Made by a program: the position numbers and the translations under genes. DNA of 64,000 bases from Methylocella silvestris BL2. GTDB taxonomy: Bacteria > Pseudomonadota > Alphaproteobacteria > Rhizobiales > Beijerinckiaceae. Within the stretch, counting starts at the first letter, position 1; every line of letters begins with the position of its first letter. The notes below the pieces were generated by a model. The model searched no databases, had not been told where the DNA came from, and saw only the letters and a list, made by a program, of their open reading frames with translations. Where the stretch lies: NCBI RefSeq assembly GCF_000021745.1, contig NC_011666.1, positions 620,001-684,000 on the forward strand. Reading direction: 5' to 3'. Shown here piece after piece: positions 10,370-21,898 of the stretch.

Positions 10370-10440
10370 CTATGCAATCCCTGTCGGCCCGCGTCGGAGA
10401 ACCCGTCTCGCCGGCTTCGTCTGTCCTTGCGCCTTCTAAA

Positions 10441-10486
10441 GGCCGGCGCGGCGCGCCGGCCTCGGCTGGCCGGGCAAAGCCCGGCC
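10441..10486. other. Two adjacent GC-rich hairpins between tuf and rpsJ
   Basis: Bases 10441-10461 form a perfect 9-bp stem (GGCCGGCGC) with a GGC loop, and bases 10468-10486 a perfect 8-bp stem (GGCCGGGC) with an AAA loop. They lie just downstream of the tuf stop on the minus strand. No run of T follows, so they may be a weak or Rho-aided terminator, an mRNA 3' stabiliser or a processing site between the str and S10 transcripts. Function is inference. Confidence 0.6.
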
Positions 10487-10500
10487 GATCGCGTAAAGCG

Positions 10501-11691
<1,191 letters not shown>

Positions 11692-11731
11692 CTTGTGGCT
11701 CCTCTAGAACGCTTTGCGCTTCAACCGCGGC

Positions 11732-13807
11732 TCAGGCGTATTTCGCTTGGACCTTCGCGGCTTCGCCCGCGGGGACCTGTTCATAGTGATCGAATTGCAT
11801 CGTGTAGTTCGCCCGGCCCTGACTGAAGGACCGGAGCTGATTGACGTAGCCGAACATGTTGGCGAGCGGCACCATCGCATTGATGACAACCGCATTGCCG
11901 CGCATGTCCTGACCCTGGACCTGACCGCGACGGCCGAGCAGATCGCCCATGACCGAGCCGGTATAGTCTTCCGGGGTTGTGACCTCGACCTTCATGATCG
12001 GCTCGAGCAACACCGAGCCGCCCTTCTGCAGCGCCTCGCGGAACGCGGCTCTCGCCGCGATTTCGAAGGCGAGCACGGACGAGTCGACATCGTGGAAGCC
12101 GCCGTCGATGAGCGTCGCCTTGACGTCAACGACCGGGAAGCCGGCGAGAATGCCCGACCCCATGACGCTGTTGATGCCCTTCTCGACGCCGGGAATGAAT
12201 TCCTTCGGCACCGAACCGCCGACTATCTTCGATTCAAACACGTTTCCGGCGCCCGCCTCATTCGGCTCGAAGACGATGATGACGCGGGCGAACTGGCCCG
12301 TGCCGCCGGTCTGCTTCTTATGCGTATGGTCGATCTCGACGCGCTTGGTGAGGCGTTCGCGATAGGCGACCTGCGGCGCGCCGATATTGGCGTCGACCTT
12401 GTAGGTGCGGCGCAGAATATCGACCTTGATGTCGAGATGGAGCTCGCCCATGCCCTTCAGGATTGTCTGGCCGGACTCCTGGTCGGTCGAAACGCGGAAA
12501 GACGGATCTTCGGCCGCGAGCTTGGCCAACGCAAGGCCGAGCTTTTCCTGATCGGCCTTCGACTTCGGCTCGATGGCGATCTCGATGACGGGCTCGGGAA
12601 ACTCCATCCGCTCCAGAATGACCGGCTTCGAGAGGTCGCACAGCGTATCGCCGGTGCGGGTGTCCTTGAGGCCGGCAAGCGCGACGATGTCGCCGGAATA
12701 GGCTTCCTTGACGTCTTCGCGATTGTTGGCGTGCATCAGCAGCATGCGGCCGATGCGCTCTTTCTTGTCCTTGGTCGAATTCAGCACGGTTGTGCCGGAT
12801 TCGACATGGCCGGAGTAGACGCGCGCGAAGGTCAGCGTGCCGACGAAAGGATCGTCCATGATCTTGAAGGCGAGCATCGAGAAGGGATCTTCGTCGCGCG
12901 GCATGCGCAGCACTTCCTCGCCCGTGTCGACGTCGACGCCCTTGATCGCCTCGCGATCGATCGGCGAGGGCAGATAGTCGACAACCGCGTCGAGCAGCGG
13001 CTGCACGCCCTTGTTCTTGAAGGCGGAGCCGCAAAGGATCGGAATGAAGGTGATGTAGCGGACAGCCTTGCGGATGAGGCGCTTCAGCGTCTCCTCGTCC
13101 GGCTCCACGCCGTCGAGATAGGCCGACATCACGTCGTCGTCGAGTTCGACCGCCGTCTCGATCAGGATGTGGCGGTATTCCTCGGCCTTGGCCAGAAGCT
13201 CAGCGGGAATCTCGGCGTCATTATATTTTGCGCCGAGCGCCTCGTCCTGCCAGACGACTGCTTTCATGCGGACGAGATCGATGATGCCCTTGAAATCGGA
13301 TTCGGAGCCGATCGGAAGCTGGATGCAAACCGGGCGGCCGCCGACCTTGGTCTTGATCTCGTCGACGCAGCGATAGAAATCGGCGCCGATCTTGTCCATC
13401 TTGTTGACGAACACGATGCGCGGGACGTGATATTTATCGGCCTGACGCCATACGGTCTCGGTCTGCGGCTCGACGCCCTGATTGCCGTCAAGCACACATA
13501 CGGCGCCGTCGAGCACGCGCAGCGAACGCTCGACTTCAATCGTGAAGTCGACGTGGCCGGGGGTGTCGATGATGTTCAGCCGCTTGCCGTTCCAGAAGGT
13601 GGTCGTCGCAGCCGAAGTGATCGTGATGCCGCGCTCCTGCTCCTGCTCCATCCAATCCATGGTCGCAGCGCCGTCGTGCACTTCGCCAATCTTATGCGAC
13701 TTGCCGGAATAATAGAGGATACGCTCCGTCGTCGTCGTCTTGCCCGCATCAATGTGGGCCATGATGCCGAAGTTACGGTAGTCCTCGATGTTATGACTGC
13801 GCGGCAT
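11732..13807 (-). CDS. fusA: Elongation factor G
   Basis: 691-residue GTPase that drives ribosomal translocation and, with RRF, recycling. The start [20 protein letters not shown] runs into the P-loop [13 protein letters not shown]; the switch and G3 region [20 protein letters not shown] and G4 [10 protein letters not shown] follow, then domains II-V (C-terminal [20 protein letters not shown]). 32 bases after rpsG. The full-length open frame on the opposite strand (11714-13834) is a codon-bias shadow. Confidence 0.98.
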   Translation of the reverse strand: MPRSHNIEDYRNFGIMAHIDAGKTTTTERILYYSGKSHKIGEVHDGAATMDWMEQEQERGITITSAATTTFWNGKRLNIIDTPGHVDFTIEVERSLRVLDGAVCVLDGNQGVEPQTETVWRQADKYHVPRIVFVNKMDKIGADFYRCVDEIKTKVGGRPVCIQLPIGSESDFKGIIDLVRMKAVVWQDEALGAKYNDAEIPAELLAKAEEYRHILIETAVELDDDVMSAYLDGVEPDEETLKRLIRKAVRYITFIPILCGSAFKNKGVQPLLDAVVDYLPSPIDREAIKGVDVDTGEEVLRMPRDEDPFSMLAFKIMDDPFVGTLTFARVYSGHVESGTTVLNSTKDKKERIGRMLLMHANNREDVKEAYSGDIVALAGLKDTRTGDTLCDLSKPVILERMEFPEPVIEIAIEPKSKADQEKLGLALAKLAAEDPSFRVSTDQESGQTILKGMGELHLDIKVDILRRTYKVDANIGAPQVAYRERLTKRVEIDHTHKKQTGGTGQFARVIIVFEPNEAGAGNVFESKIVGGSVPKEFIPGVEKGINSVMGSGILAGFPVVDVKATLIDGGFHDVDSSVLAFEIAARAAFREALQKGGSVLLEPIMKVEVTTPEDYTGSVMGDLLGRRGQVQGQDMRGNAVVINAMVPLANMFGYVNQLRSFSQGRANYTMQFDHYEQVPAGEAAKVQAKYA

Positions 13808-13839
13808 AGTCCATTCCCTTCAGAAGAAGGCTAATTCTC

Positions 13840-14331
<492 letters not shown>

Positions 14332-14379
14332 CTAATTCATCATGCCGGCTGTTTGCGCCGGCCGTCTCAAAGCGGCGAA

Positions 14380-14751
14380 TTACTTCGGCCGCTTCGCGCC
14401 ATATTTCGAACGGCGCTGCTTGCGGTTCTTGACGCCCTGGGTGTCGAGAACGCCGCGCAGGATGTGGTAGCGCACGCCGGGCAAATCCTTGACGCGGCCG
14501 CCGCGGATCATAACCACCGAATGCTCCTGCAGATTATGGCCCTCGCCCGGAATATAGCCGATGACCTCAAAGCCATTGGTGAGACGCACCTTTGCGACCT
14601 TACGCAGCGCCGAGTTCGGCTTCTTCGGCGTCGTCGTATAGACGCGGGTGCAGACGCCGCGCTTCTGCGGCGACGCGCCGAGATGGCGGGCCTTCTCACG
14701 GTAGGTTTTTTCCTGCCGCGGCTTGCGGATCAACTGACTGATCGTCGGCAT
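14380..14751 (-). CDS. rpsL: 30S ribosomal protein S12
   Basis: 123-residue S12 at the decoding centre. [20 protein letters not shown] and the [13 protein letters not shown] block are standard. Lys43 and Lys88, the two positions where changes cause streptomycin resistance, are wild type, so the ribosome should be streptomycin-sensitive at this locus. First gene of the str operon, with a leader of about 315 bases from the proposed promoter. GGAAG about nine bases upstream supports the start. Confidence 0.97.
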   Translation of the reverse strand: MPTISQLIRKPRQEKTYREKARHLGASPQKRGVCTRVYTTTPKKPNSALRKVAKVRLTNGFEVIGYIPGEGHNLQEHSVVMIRGGRVKDLPGVRYHILRGVLDTQGVKNRKQRRSKYGAKRPK

Positions 14752-15120
14752 GCTTCAAGTCTTCCCGAACAAAAGAGGGCAAACGGCGCCGCCCCGCAAG
14801 GAGCCGCGCAATTCGCCTGAATTTCCGGCCCGCCCGCCGGCTGGCGCGCAAAAACGCGAAAAAGTCAGCGCCAAGAGCCGGTTCCGGCCTTCGGCGCTGG
14901 GTGCGCGCAGAGGACCGCGGCGAAACCACGGTCTTGCTTCTAAAGATCCAAGGCGCGAGCCAAGGATCGTTTTGGACATTTCAGTCGCTAGATCCGGCAG
15001 CGTTTAGGTTTCGAAAGGTTCCGGACGCGACGTCCTGAACACAAAAACCTACTGCCTGCCTGAGGTGGGCGGAACTTAGAGAGGTCAGACTTGCCCGTCA
15101 ACCCCTCATGCAGAGGAAAA
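14752..15120 (-). other. Intergenic leader of the str operon
   Basis: 369 bases between serS and rpsL without a supported gene; frames inside it (for example 14755-14979) are Arg/Ala-rich shadows. It holds the probable str promoter near its right end and then a long leader on the minus strand. I did not find a clear rRNA-mimicking structure by eye. Confidence 0.5.
15073..15101 (-). promoter_or_regulatory. Probable promoter of the str operon (rpsL-rpsG-fusA-tuf)
   Basis: On the minus strand TTGACG (15096-15101, five of six matches to the -35 consensus) is followed after exactly 17 bases by TAAGTT (15073-15078), a weak -10. It lies only 20 bases past the serS stop and is the best promoter-like match ahead of rpsL. 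Transcription start would be near 15066. Confidence 0.45.
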
Positions 15121-16524
<1,404 letters not shown>

Positions 16525-16530
16525 CTACGC

Positions 16531-16577
16531 CCCTCATGCTGAGGAGCGGGCGAAGCCCGCGTCTCGAAGGGCGAGGG
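16531..16577. repeat. REP-like intergenic palindromic element
   Basis: The bases CCCTCATGCTGAGGAGC, a GCGGGCGAAGCCCGC hairpin and GTCTCGAAGGGCGAGGG follow one another in the gap between tatC and serS. This arrangement resembles short palindromic repeats that are scattered between genes in many Hyphomicrobiales (from memory, not searched). A partly similar block occurs at about 55996-56030. Outcome of transcription through it, if any, is unknown. Confidence 0.5.
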
Positions 16578-16699
16578 CCTCCGTATTGGACCATTGTGGT
16601 TCGGAGACGTATTCTCTAACCCTCGCTCCGCTCGCCCTCTTCCATTGCGATCGCTTTGCGAACCGCTTCGCTCGCACGGAACTTTGGGCGTTCTTGCGC

Positions 16700-17488
16700 T
16701 TAGCTTCCGGGCGTTTCGCCGGCTGCGCGCTCCGCGACTTGCCTTTTCTGGATCACGCCAACGGCCAAGATCGAAAGCTCGTAGAGAAGCAGCGCCGGCG
16801 CGGCAAGCGCGAGCATCGAAAAAATATCGGGCGGCGTCAGGATCGCCGATATGATGAAGACCAGCACGATCGCATAGCGGCGCTTGTCGCGCAAAAACGC
16901 CTGATCGACGATGCCGACCTGCCCCAGCAAGGTGATCACCACCGGCAGCTGAAACGTCACGCCAAAGGCGAAGATCAAGGTCATGATCAGCGAGAGATAT
17001 TCGCTGACGCGCGGCAACAGCTCGATCTGAGCCCTGCCCGGCTCCTTCGCCTGTTGCATTCCGATAAAGAAATGCAACAGATTCGGCATCACGATGAAAA
17101 AGACAATAATCGCGCCGAAAGCGAAGAAGATCGGCGTCGCCAGAAGATAGGGCGCAAAGGCGCGGCGCTCGTGCTTGTAAAGCCCCGGGGCGACGAAGGC
17201 GTAGAGCTGCGAGAACACGATCGGGCAGGACAAAAACGCCGCGGTGAACAGGGCGACCCTGATCTGCGTGAAAAAATACTCCTGCGGCGCCGTATAGATC
17301 AGCGTCGCCTCGGGCCCCGCAACGCGCTGATAGGGCTCAAGCAGCACATTATAAATGTCCTTGGCGAAGAAGAAGGCGATGACGAACATCACGAGAAAGG
17401 CGACCAGCGCCTTGATCAGCCGCGAGCGCAGCTCGATCAGATGGTCGAGAAGAGGAGCTTTCGTCGCCTCGATGTCGGCGTCGGTCAT
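16700..17488 (-). CDS. tatC: Sec-independent protein translocase TatC
   Basis: 262-residue multi-spanning membrane protein, the receptor for twin-arginine signal peptides in the TatABC system that exports folded proteins. The N-terminus has the family block LLDHLIELRSRLIKAL at about residues 12-27; six membrane segments can be drawn, with the conserved FIISAILTPPDIFSMLALAA before the fifth. It follows tatB by 78 bases. Confidence 0.97.
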   Translation of the reverse strand: MTDADIEATKAPLLDHLIELRSRLIKALVAFLVMFVIAFFFAKDIYNVLLEPYQRVAGPEATLIYTAPQEYFFTQIRVALFTAAFLSCPIVFSQLYAFVAPGLYKHERRAFAPYLLATPIFFAFGAIIVFFIVMPNLLHFFIGMQQAKEPGRAQIELLPRVSEYLSLIMTLIFAFGVTFQLPVVITLLGQVGIVDQAFLRDKRRYAIVLVFIISAILTPPDIFSMLALAAPALLLYELSILAVGVIQKRQVAERAAGETPGS

Positions 17489-17566
17489 AGGCGCTGAAGT
17501 CCCTGGCGGAATTTTCTGTAGTTTTGCCGGTCTGACTGCGGCCGGGGCGTGGCCGCGCGGCGAGGC

Positions 17567-18193
17567 TTAAGCCTTGTCATTTGACGCCGGCTCCCTGGAA
17601 GAGGCCGGATCGTGAGGCAAAGGCTGCAAGGACGCGCCCGCCCCCGCCGGGGCCGCGATCTCCGCCTTGAGCGCGTCAGCCAGAGCCCGCATCTCGGCGT
17701 CGAGCCCTTCGCCGGATCGCGGCGGCGAGGGCGCGTGCGCTTCGTCCGGCTGTCTTTCATCGCGCGCCAGTCCGCCCTCGGGCTCGGCCTCGCCCAGGAC
17801 GCCGAGCGACCCGGCCGCCGCCGGGGCGATCGCTGTAAGTCCGGGCGCGGTAAGTGAGGGCGCGGCGTGATCGGGCGTGATCGGACCGCCAAGCGGCGCG
17901 GAGGCCGGCTTGTCGATCGCGCCCTTAAGCTCGTTGCGGATATCGGCGAGAGGGTCGAAAGGCGTGTCGAGCTGTGCGCTCTTGGCGAGCTTTTCGACTT
18001 CCGCCTTGGCGTCCGCGACGTCTGCCTCGCGCATCGCCTCCATGAACTGGCCCTGGAATTCGCTGGCCATCCGCCGCATTTTGCCGACCGCCTGGCCAAG
18101 CTGGCGCAAGACGCGCGGCAGATCCTTGGGGCCGATGACGATCAGGGCCACAATGGCGATGATGATGAGTTTGCCGGCGTCGAAATCGAACAT
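17567..18193 (-). CDS. tatB: Sec-independent protein translocase TatB
   Basis: 208-residue membrane-anchored partner of TatC. One N-terminal membrane helix (MFDFDAGKLIIIAIVALIVI) leads into the conserved GPKDLPRVLRQLGQAVGKMR amphipathic helix, with the Gly-Pro hinge typical of TatB. The rest, from about residue 90, is a low-complexity Ala/Pro/Glu tail of variable sequence. Lies 118 bases after tatA. Confidence 0.95.
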   Translation of the reverse strand: MFDFDAGKLIIIAIVALIVIGPKDLPRVLRQLGQAVGKMRRMASEFQGQFMEAMREADVADAKAEVEKLAKSAQLDTPFDPLADIRNELKGAIDKPASAPLGGPITPDHAAPSLTAPGLTAIAPAAAGSLGVLGEAEPEGGLARDERQPDEAHAPSPPRSGEGLDAEMRALADALKAEIAAPAGAGASLQPLPHDPASSREPASNDKA

Positions 18194-18311
18194 GCGGGAG
18201 GATCGCTCACATAAATTCCCGCGCCGAAGCCCGGCGCACCTGCGCCGGCGCCGGAACCGACTGCTGCTTCACGTCACGCATTCCCGCCCGGCCGTTTCCG
18301 GCTCGGAGGGT

Positions 18312-18560
18312 TTAGCCGATTTTGCGGGCGTCCGGCGTCTTGAGAGGATCCCCGGCGCCCTGATGGTCGAGGCTGCGCAGCGAAGGCTCGCCGACAGGCT
18401 TGGCCTCGGCCTTTTCTTCGTCCTCCGAGAGGCCCCTCTTGAAGGATTTGATGCCCTTGGCGACATCGCCCATGATGTCGGAGATTTTGCCCTTCCCCCC
18501 GAAAACGAGCAATACCACCGCGCCAACGATAAGCCAGTGCCAGATCGAAAGACTTCCCAC
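18312..18560 (-). CDS. tatA: Sec-independent protein translocase TatA
   Basis: 82-residue pore-forming Tat component. I choose the GTG at 18558-18560, giving the standard [20 protein letters not shown] start with AGAGG upstream; the ATG six codons earlier (18576-18578) would add MKQRFA, which is not usual. The [20 protein letters not shown] segment is the amphipathic helix. First gene of tatA-tatB-tatC-serS. The C-terminus is acidic and variable. Confidence 0.93.
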   Translation of the reverse strand: MGSLSIWHWLIVGAVVLLVFGGKGKISDIMGDVAKGIKSFKRGLSEDEEKAEAKPVGEPSLRSLDHQGAGDPLKTPDARKIG

Positions 18561-18661
18561 GGCGAACCTCTGTTTCAAGCCTGACGGCGCATGATTTCTG
18601 TGCGGAACTTATGCCGCCCGACCTCTAAAAACAAGCAAAGCCGCATTATTTAAAGTCGGGC

Positions 18662-19150
18662 GTGAACCGCCGCCGCCGCGCTCTAGACTCAAATTCCACT
18701 CATCTTGGCGAATTCGGAAGAATCTGCTTGGCCTCGCACTCAATCTTCAAGGTCGCCGCTTTGACCAGCGTCTTTCTGCTGTCAGCGCTGCGCCTTGCCG
18801 CGGCGGCGCCGGAGGGCCCGTTCGGCTCCTGGCTGGCCGAAGACATCCGGGGCGCGGGCGTGATCGACCGGAGCCGAACGACTCTCGACATCTCGCCCGC
18901 CGGACGGGCGTCCGGCTCCGGCGGATGCAACCGATTCCAGGGCGCCGCCAAAATCGCCGGCGCCGCGATTGCCTTCGGGCCGCTGGTCTCGACCCGGATG
19001 GCCTGCCCCGGCGCCATCGGCGATCAGGAGCGGAAATTTTTCGAGGCGCTCGACGACGCGCGCCAATGGACCCGCGACGAGCAGCGCGGCCTGCTGTTCC
19101 TGCGCGACGCGGACGGCCGCGAGATCCTGCGCCTCTCCGAGACCAAATAG
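18662..19150 (+). CDS. META-domain secreted protein (HslJ-like)
   Basis: 162 residues with a hydrophobic export segment at about residues 28-48 (IFKVAALTSVFLLSALRLAAAA) and then a META/HslJ-like domain: a W near the start of the mature part, the ISPAGRASGSGGCNRFQGAA motif, and MACPGAIGDQERKFFEALDD. Such proteins are envelope-located and often linked to heat shock or adhesion, but the biochemical role is not established. GTG start at 18662; a later start would still keep the signal segment. It diverges from tatA by about 100 bases. Confidence 0.8.
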   Translation: MNRRRRALDSNSTHLGEFGRICLASHSIFKVAALTSVFLLSALRLAAAAPEGPFGSWLAEDIRGAGVIDRSRTTLDISPAGRASGSGGCNRFQGAAKIAGAAIAFGPLVSTRMACPGAIGDQERKFFEALDDARQWTRDEQRGLLFLRDADGREILRLSETK

Positions 19151-19155
19151 CCGCT

Positions 19156-20259
19156 TCAGTCGGCGGCCGATTGCGACGCGTCAGCCTCGACGGAGGCGGC
19201 CTGCCGCGTAAAAATGATGATCACCCGCAGTCCCTCGCCGGGCTTGGATTCAACGATCATCTGGGCCCCGGCGTTTTGCCGAAGCGAGCGGACGATCAAT
19301 TCGCTGAGCTTGCCGCGCCTCGGCCATTCGACGCCCTCTGGCAGTCCCTGCCCGTCATCGGAGATCTCGATACGGCACCCGGAGGCGTCGACGTGAAATT
19401 GCAGCGAGATGGTGCCGCCCTCGCGCTCGGCAAAGGCGTGTTTGAGCGCGTTGGTCATGAGTTCGTTGACGACAAGGCCGGTCGGCATGGCGACATTGAC
19501 GGAGACCGGATAGGCGTCGACCTTTAGGTCAAGAGTGATGCCTTCGCGCGCGTGCGCCCGCATGACATGCGAGGCGATCTGACTGAGATAGGAGCCAAGG
19601 TCGACTTCCTGCCCAAGCGCGTCGTCGGCCATGGACCGATAAAGCAGTTGAAGCGCCTCGATCCGGCCAGCGATCTTGTCGAACGGGCCGCGCGCCGCGC
19701 TATCGCCAGCGATCCGCGCCTCGTATCGAATCAGAGCGGCGATCATCTGCAGATTATTGCGGACGCGGTGCTGAATTTCTTTCAGCGCCATGTCCTTGTC
19801 GCGCAGCTGATTGGCGAGAGCCTCGCGGTCGCTTTCCTGCGCGGCGCGGTTGGGCGCGAAGGAAGCGAGCCGGAAGATGGCGGCTCCGTCGTCATCTTCG
19901 ATGACATTTGCATAGATATCGATGATCGTCACCTCGGCCCCTGGCGGCTCGATCGCAGAGCTGCCGAGATAGTCGGCGCCGGCGACGATGGCCTCGCCGA
20001 GGGCGACGTTCGACTCGATCATGCGTCCGCGCAGGGCGCTCCACGGCTGGCCTTCGAGTTCGCTCGGCGACTGGCCGGAGATTTTCTCGAACTCCGGATT
20101 GGCGTAGACGATGCGTTCCTCGCCGCGCATGTCGGAGGCGACGAGCGCGATCGGCGCCTGATCGAGAAAGCGCCGGAACTGCTCGCTTTCGAGCGCCTCT
20201 GCAAGCTGAGGGCTCGTCAGCAGCTGGTCAATCTGTTCCGGCGTGTCGTCGTCGGCCAT
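19156..20259 (-). CDS. PAS-domain sensor histidine kinase (HisKA_2/HWE type)
   Basis: 367 residues. A PAS domain spans about 30-135 (VYANPEFEKISGQSPSELEG). At the place where LOV photoreceptors have the flavin-binding Cys (NCRFLQ) this protein reads QPWSALRG, so it is not a LOV domain. The phosphoacceptor is His164 in HRVRNNLQ, the HisKA_2 pattern; the ATPase domain follows with NELMTNALKHAF and DDGQGLPEG. No membrane segment, so cytoplasmic. No response regulator lies nearby. Start taken at 20257-20259 (MADDDTPEQ); an open frame continues to 20370. Kinases of this class often feed the general stress response (inference). Confidence 0.88.
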   Translation of the reverse strand: MADDDTPEQIDQLLTSPQLAEALESEQFRRFLDQAPIALVASDMRGEERIVYANPEFEKISGQSPSELEGQPWSALRGRMIESNVALGEAIVAGADYLGSSAIEPPGAEVTIIDIYANVIEDDDGAAIFRLASFAPNRAAQESDREALANQLRDKDMALKEIQHRVRNNLQMIAALIRYEARIAGDSAARGPFDKIAGRIEALQLLYRSMADDALGQEVDLGSYLSQIASHVMRAHAREGITLDLKVDAYPVSVNVAMPTGLVVNELMTNALKHAFAEREGGTISLQFHVDASGCRIEISDDGQGLPEGVEWPRRGKLSELIVRSLRQNAGAQMIVESKPGEGLRVIIIFTRQAASVEADASQSAAD

Positions 20260-20439
20260 GGCGCGCGGAAAGCCTTCATATTGAGGATAAGACGTCGGCA
20301 GCTTATCCCGATATCTATTTGAACATCCATGACATAAAAAGCGCCGGTCGAACGGGCGCAATTGCTGCATCGCCGTAAATTGCTATTTTCGCGCCGGAAC
20401 CGCCGAAAAGCGCCGATCTGCCAGACACAAGAGGCGCAT

Positions 20440-21228
20440 GTGCCGCCAGCCCAGAGCCTCATCGCCAAAACGCCCGCCGGGGTTCTTCTCGACATCGACG
20501 GCGTCATTTGCGTCGGCGCCCGGCCCATCGCGGGATCGATCGAGGCGGTGCGCCGCCTGCGCGAGCGCGACATTCCGGTCCGATTTGTGACGAACACCAC
20601 GCGCCGCCCGCGCCGCCGCATCCTCGAGGATCTGCGCCGCTTGCCGCTCGAGATCGCAGACGGCGAGATTTTCACGCCGGCGCGCATCGCCCGCGATCTC
20701 CTCACCGAGCGCGGCCTCGCGCCGCTCCTGATCGTGCATCCCGACCTTGGCGAGGATTTTACCGGCCTGCCGCAACAAGGACAAACAGCCGTCGTGGTCG
20801 GAGACGCCGGCGAGGCGTTCTCGTATCAATCGCTGAACGGCGCCTTTCGCGCCCTTCTGCATGGCGCCGAATTCTTCGCCCTAGCCAACAACCGGAATTT
20901 TCTCGATTCTGACGGCGATCTCAGCCTCGACGCCGGGCCTTTCGTCGCGGCGCTCGAATTTGCCTCGGGCAAGAAACCGCTGGTGCTCGGCAAGCCCGCG
21001 CCCGCCTTCTTCAAGCTCGCGGTGGAAAGTATGGGGCTCGATATGGAAGATGTCGCAATGATCGGCGATGACGCGGAATCGGATGTCGGCGGCGCCATGG
21101 CCGCCGGGCTGATGGGCGTCCTGGTGCGCACGGGCAAATATCGTCCGGGCCAGGAGGAACGTCTTGCCGAGCCGCCGACGTCGATCGAAGACGATCTATC
21201 GGCCGCCGTCGCAAAACTGTTCGGCTAG
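20440..21228 (+). CDS. HAD-superfamily (class IIA) phosphatase, LHPP/TIGR01458-like
   Basis: 262 residues. Motif I LLDIDGVI supplies the nucleophile Asp18 and Asp20; motif II is in RFVTNTTRR; motif III Lys in LGKPAPAFF; motif IV MIGDDAESDVGGA. The cap arrangement between motifs II and III (IIA type) and overall length fit the TIGR01458/LHPP group; the substrate is unknown. Start chosen at GTG 20440 with GAGG five bases upstream; the longer frame from 20362 would overlap the divergent kinase promoter region. The next gene begins directly at its stop codon, suggesting an operon. Confidence 0.85.
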   Translation: MPPAQSLIAKTPAGVLLDIDGVICVGARPIAGSIEAVRRLRERDIPVRFVTNTTRRPRRRILEDLRRLPLEIADGEIFTPARIARDLLTERGLAPLLIVHPDLGEDFTGLPQQGQTAVVVGDAGEAFSYQSLNGAFRALLHGAEFFALANNRNFLDSDGDLSLDAGPFVAALEFASGKKPLVLGKPAPAFFKLAVESMGLDMEDVAMIGDDAESDVGGAMAAGLMGVLVRTGKYRPGQEERLAEPPTSIEDDLSAAVAKLFG

Positions 21229-21759
21229 ATGATGACGCCAATATCAAAGAGCGCGCCCTTGGCCGCGCTGCTTTTTCTCGTTGCAGCCTCGCTTTCACAC
21301 GGCCAGACGCTCGTCAAATGCCCCGTCGAAGACCGCGATCCCGCGCTGATTGCGCAGGCGGCGCAGGACGCTCCAAGCTGCGCGCAGGCCTATGAAATCA
21401 TGAATGTCTGCCGGTCCAATACCAATGGTGACGCAAAATTCGCTCAGATCGTGGTGGACAAATGCGAGAAGATTTTCGTGCCGGCGCTCGATGAGCCGAC
21501 CTTCAAGGCCTATCACGCGGCGCGCGATTCCTGCGCCCGCCGTTTTGCGCAGCGCAAAGACGCCGCGGCGACGTCGTTCCAGTCGACCTGCGAGGCCGGC
21601 GTCGCTGTCGTTTTCGCGCACCGTGCTGAACTTGCGGCGATGCGCGCGCTGCGCGATCCGAGGCAGCCGCGAGGCCCCATACGGACGCCCGCGCCCGAAG
21701 CGCCGCCGCTGGAGCCGCCAAGGGGCGCGCCATTCGGCGGCCTGGGGCCGAGGCCTTAG
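21229..21759 (+). CDS. Secreted six-cysteine protein of unknown function
   Basis: 176 residues with a clear signal peptide (LAALLFLVAASLSHGQ, cut after about residue 25). The mature part has exactly six cysteines (KCP, SCA, VCR, KCE, SCA, TCE), enough for three disulfides, and an otherwise helical, charged pattern. The final 35 residues are Pro/Arg-rich (PRQPRGPIRTPAPEAPP). It resembles small exported Cys proteins found in many Hyphomicrobiales but I cannot name a family. The ATG abuts the stop of the HAD phosphatase gene, so the two are probably co-transcribed. Confidence 0.7.
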   Translation: MMTPISKSAPLAALLFLVAASLSHGQTLVKCPVEDRDPALIAQAAQDAPSCAQAYEIMNVCRSNTNGDAKFAQIVVDKCEKIFVPALDEPTFKAYHAARDSCARRFAQRKDAAATSFQSTCEAGVAVVFAHRAELAAMRALRDPRQPRGPIRTPAPEAPPLEPPRGAPFGGLGPRP

Positions 21760-21898
21760 CGTTTCGCGTCAGCGTAACGCCAATCTGAAAACCCGCTCCG
21801 CTCGCATTGACACGAACCGTGCGGGGCGCCACTTTGCATCGCCCTCATAACAAAGCCGCTCGCCAAAGTTGGAGCGAGCGCGCGCCTATGGGGAAAAA

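Noticed and set aside
11714-13834. 706-residue open frame on the plus strand opposite fusA
   Set aside because: It is the mirror of a strongly conserved gene in a high-GC genome; it lacks any family pattern.
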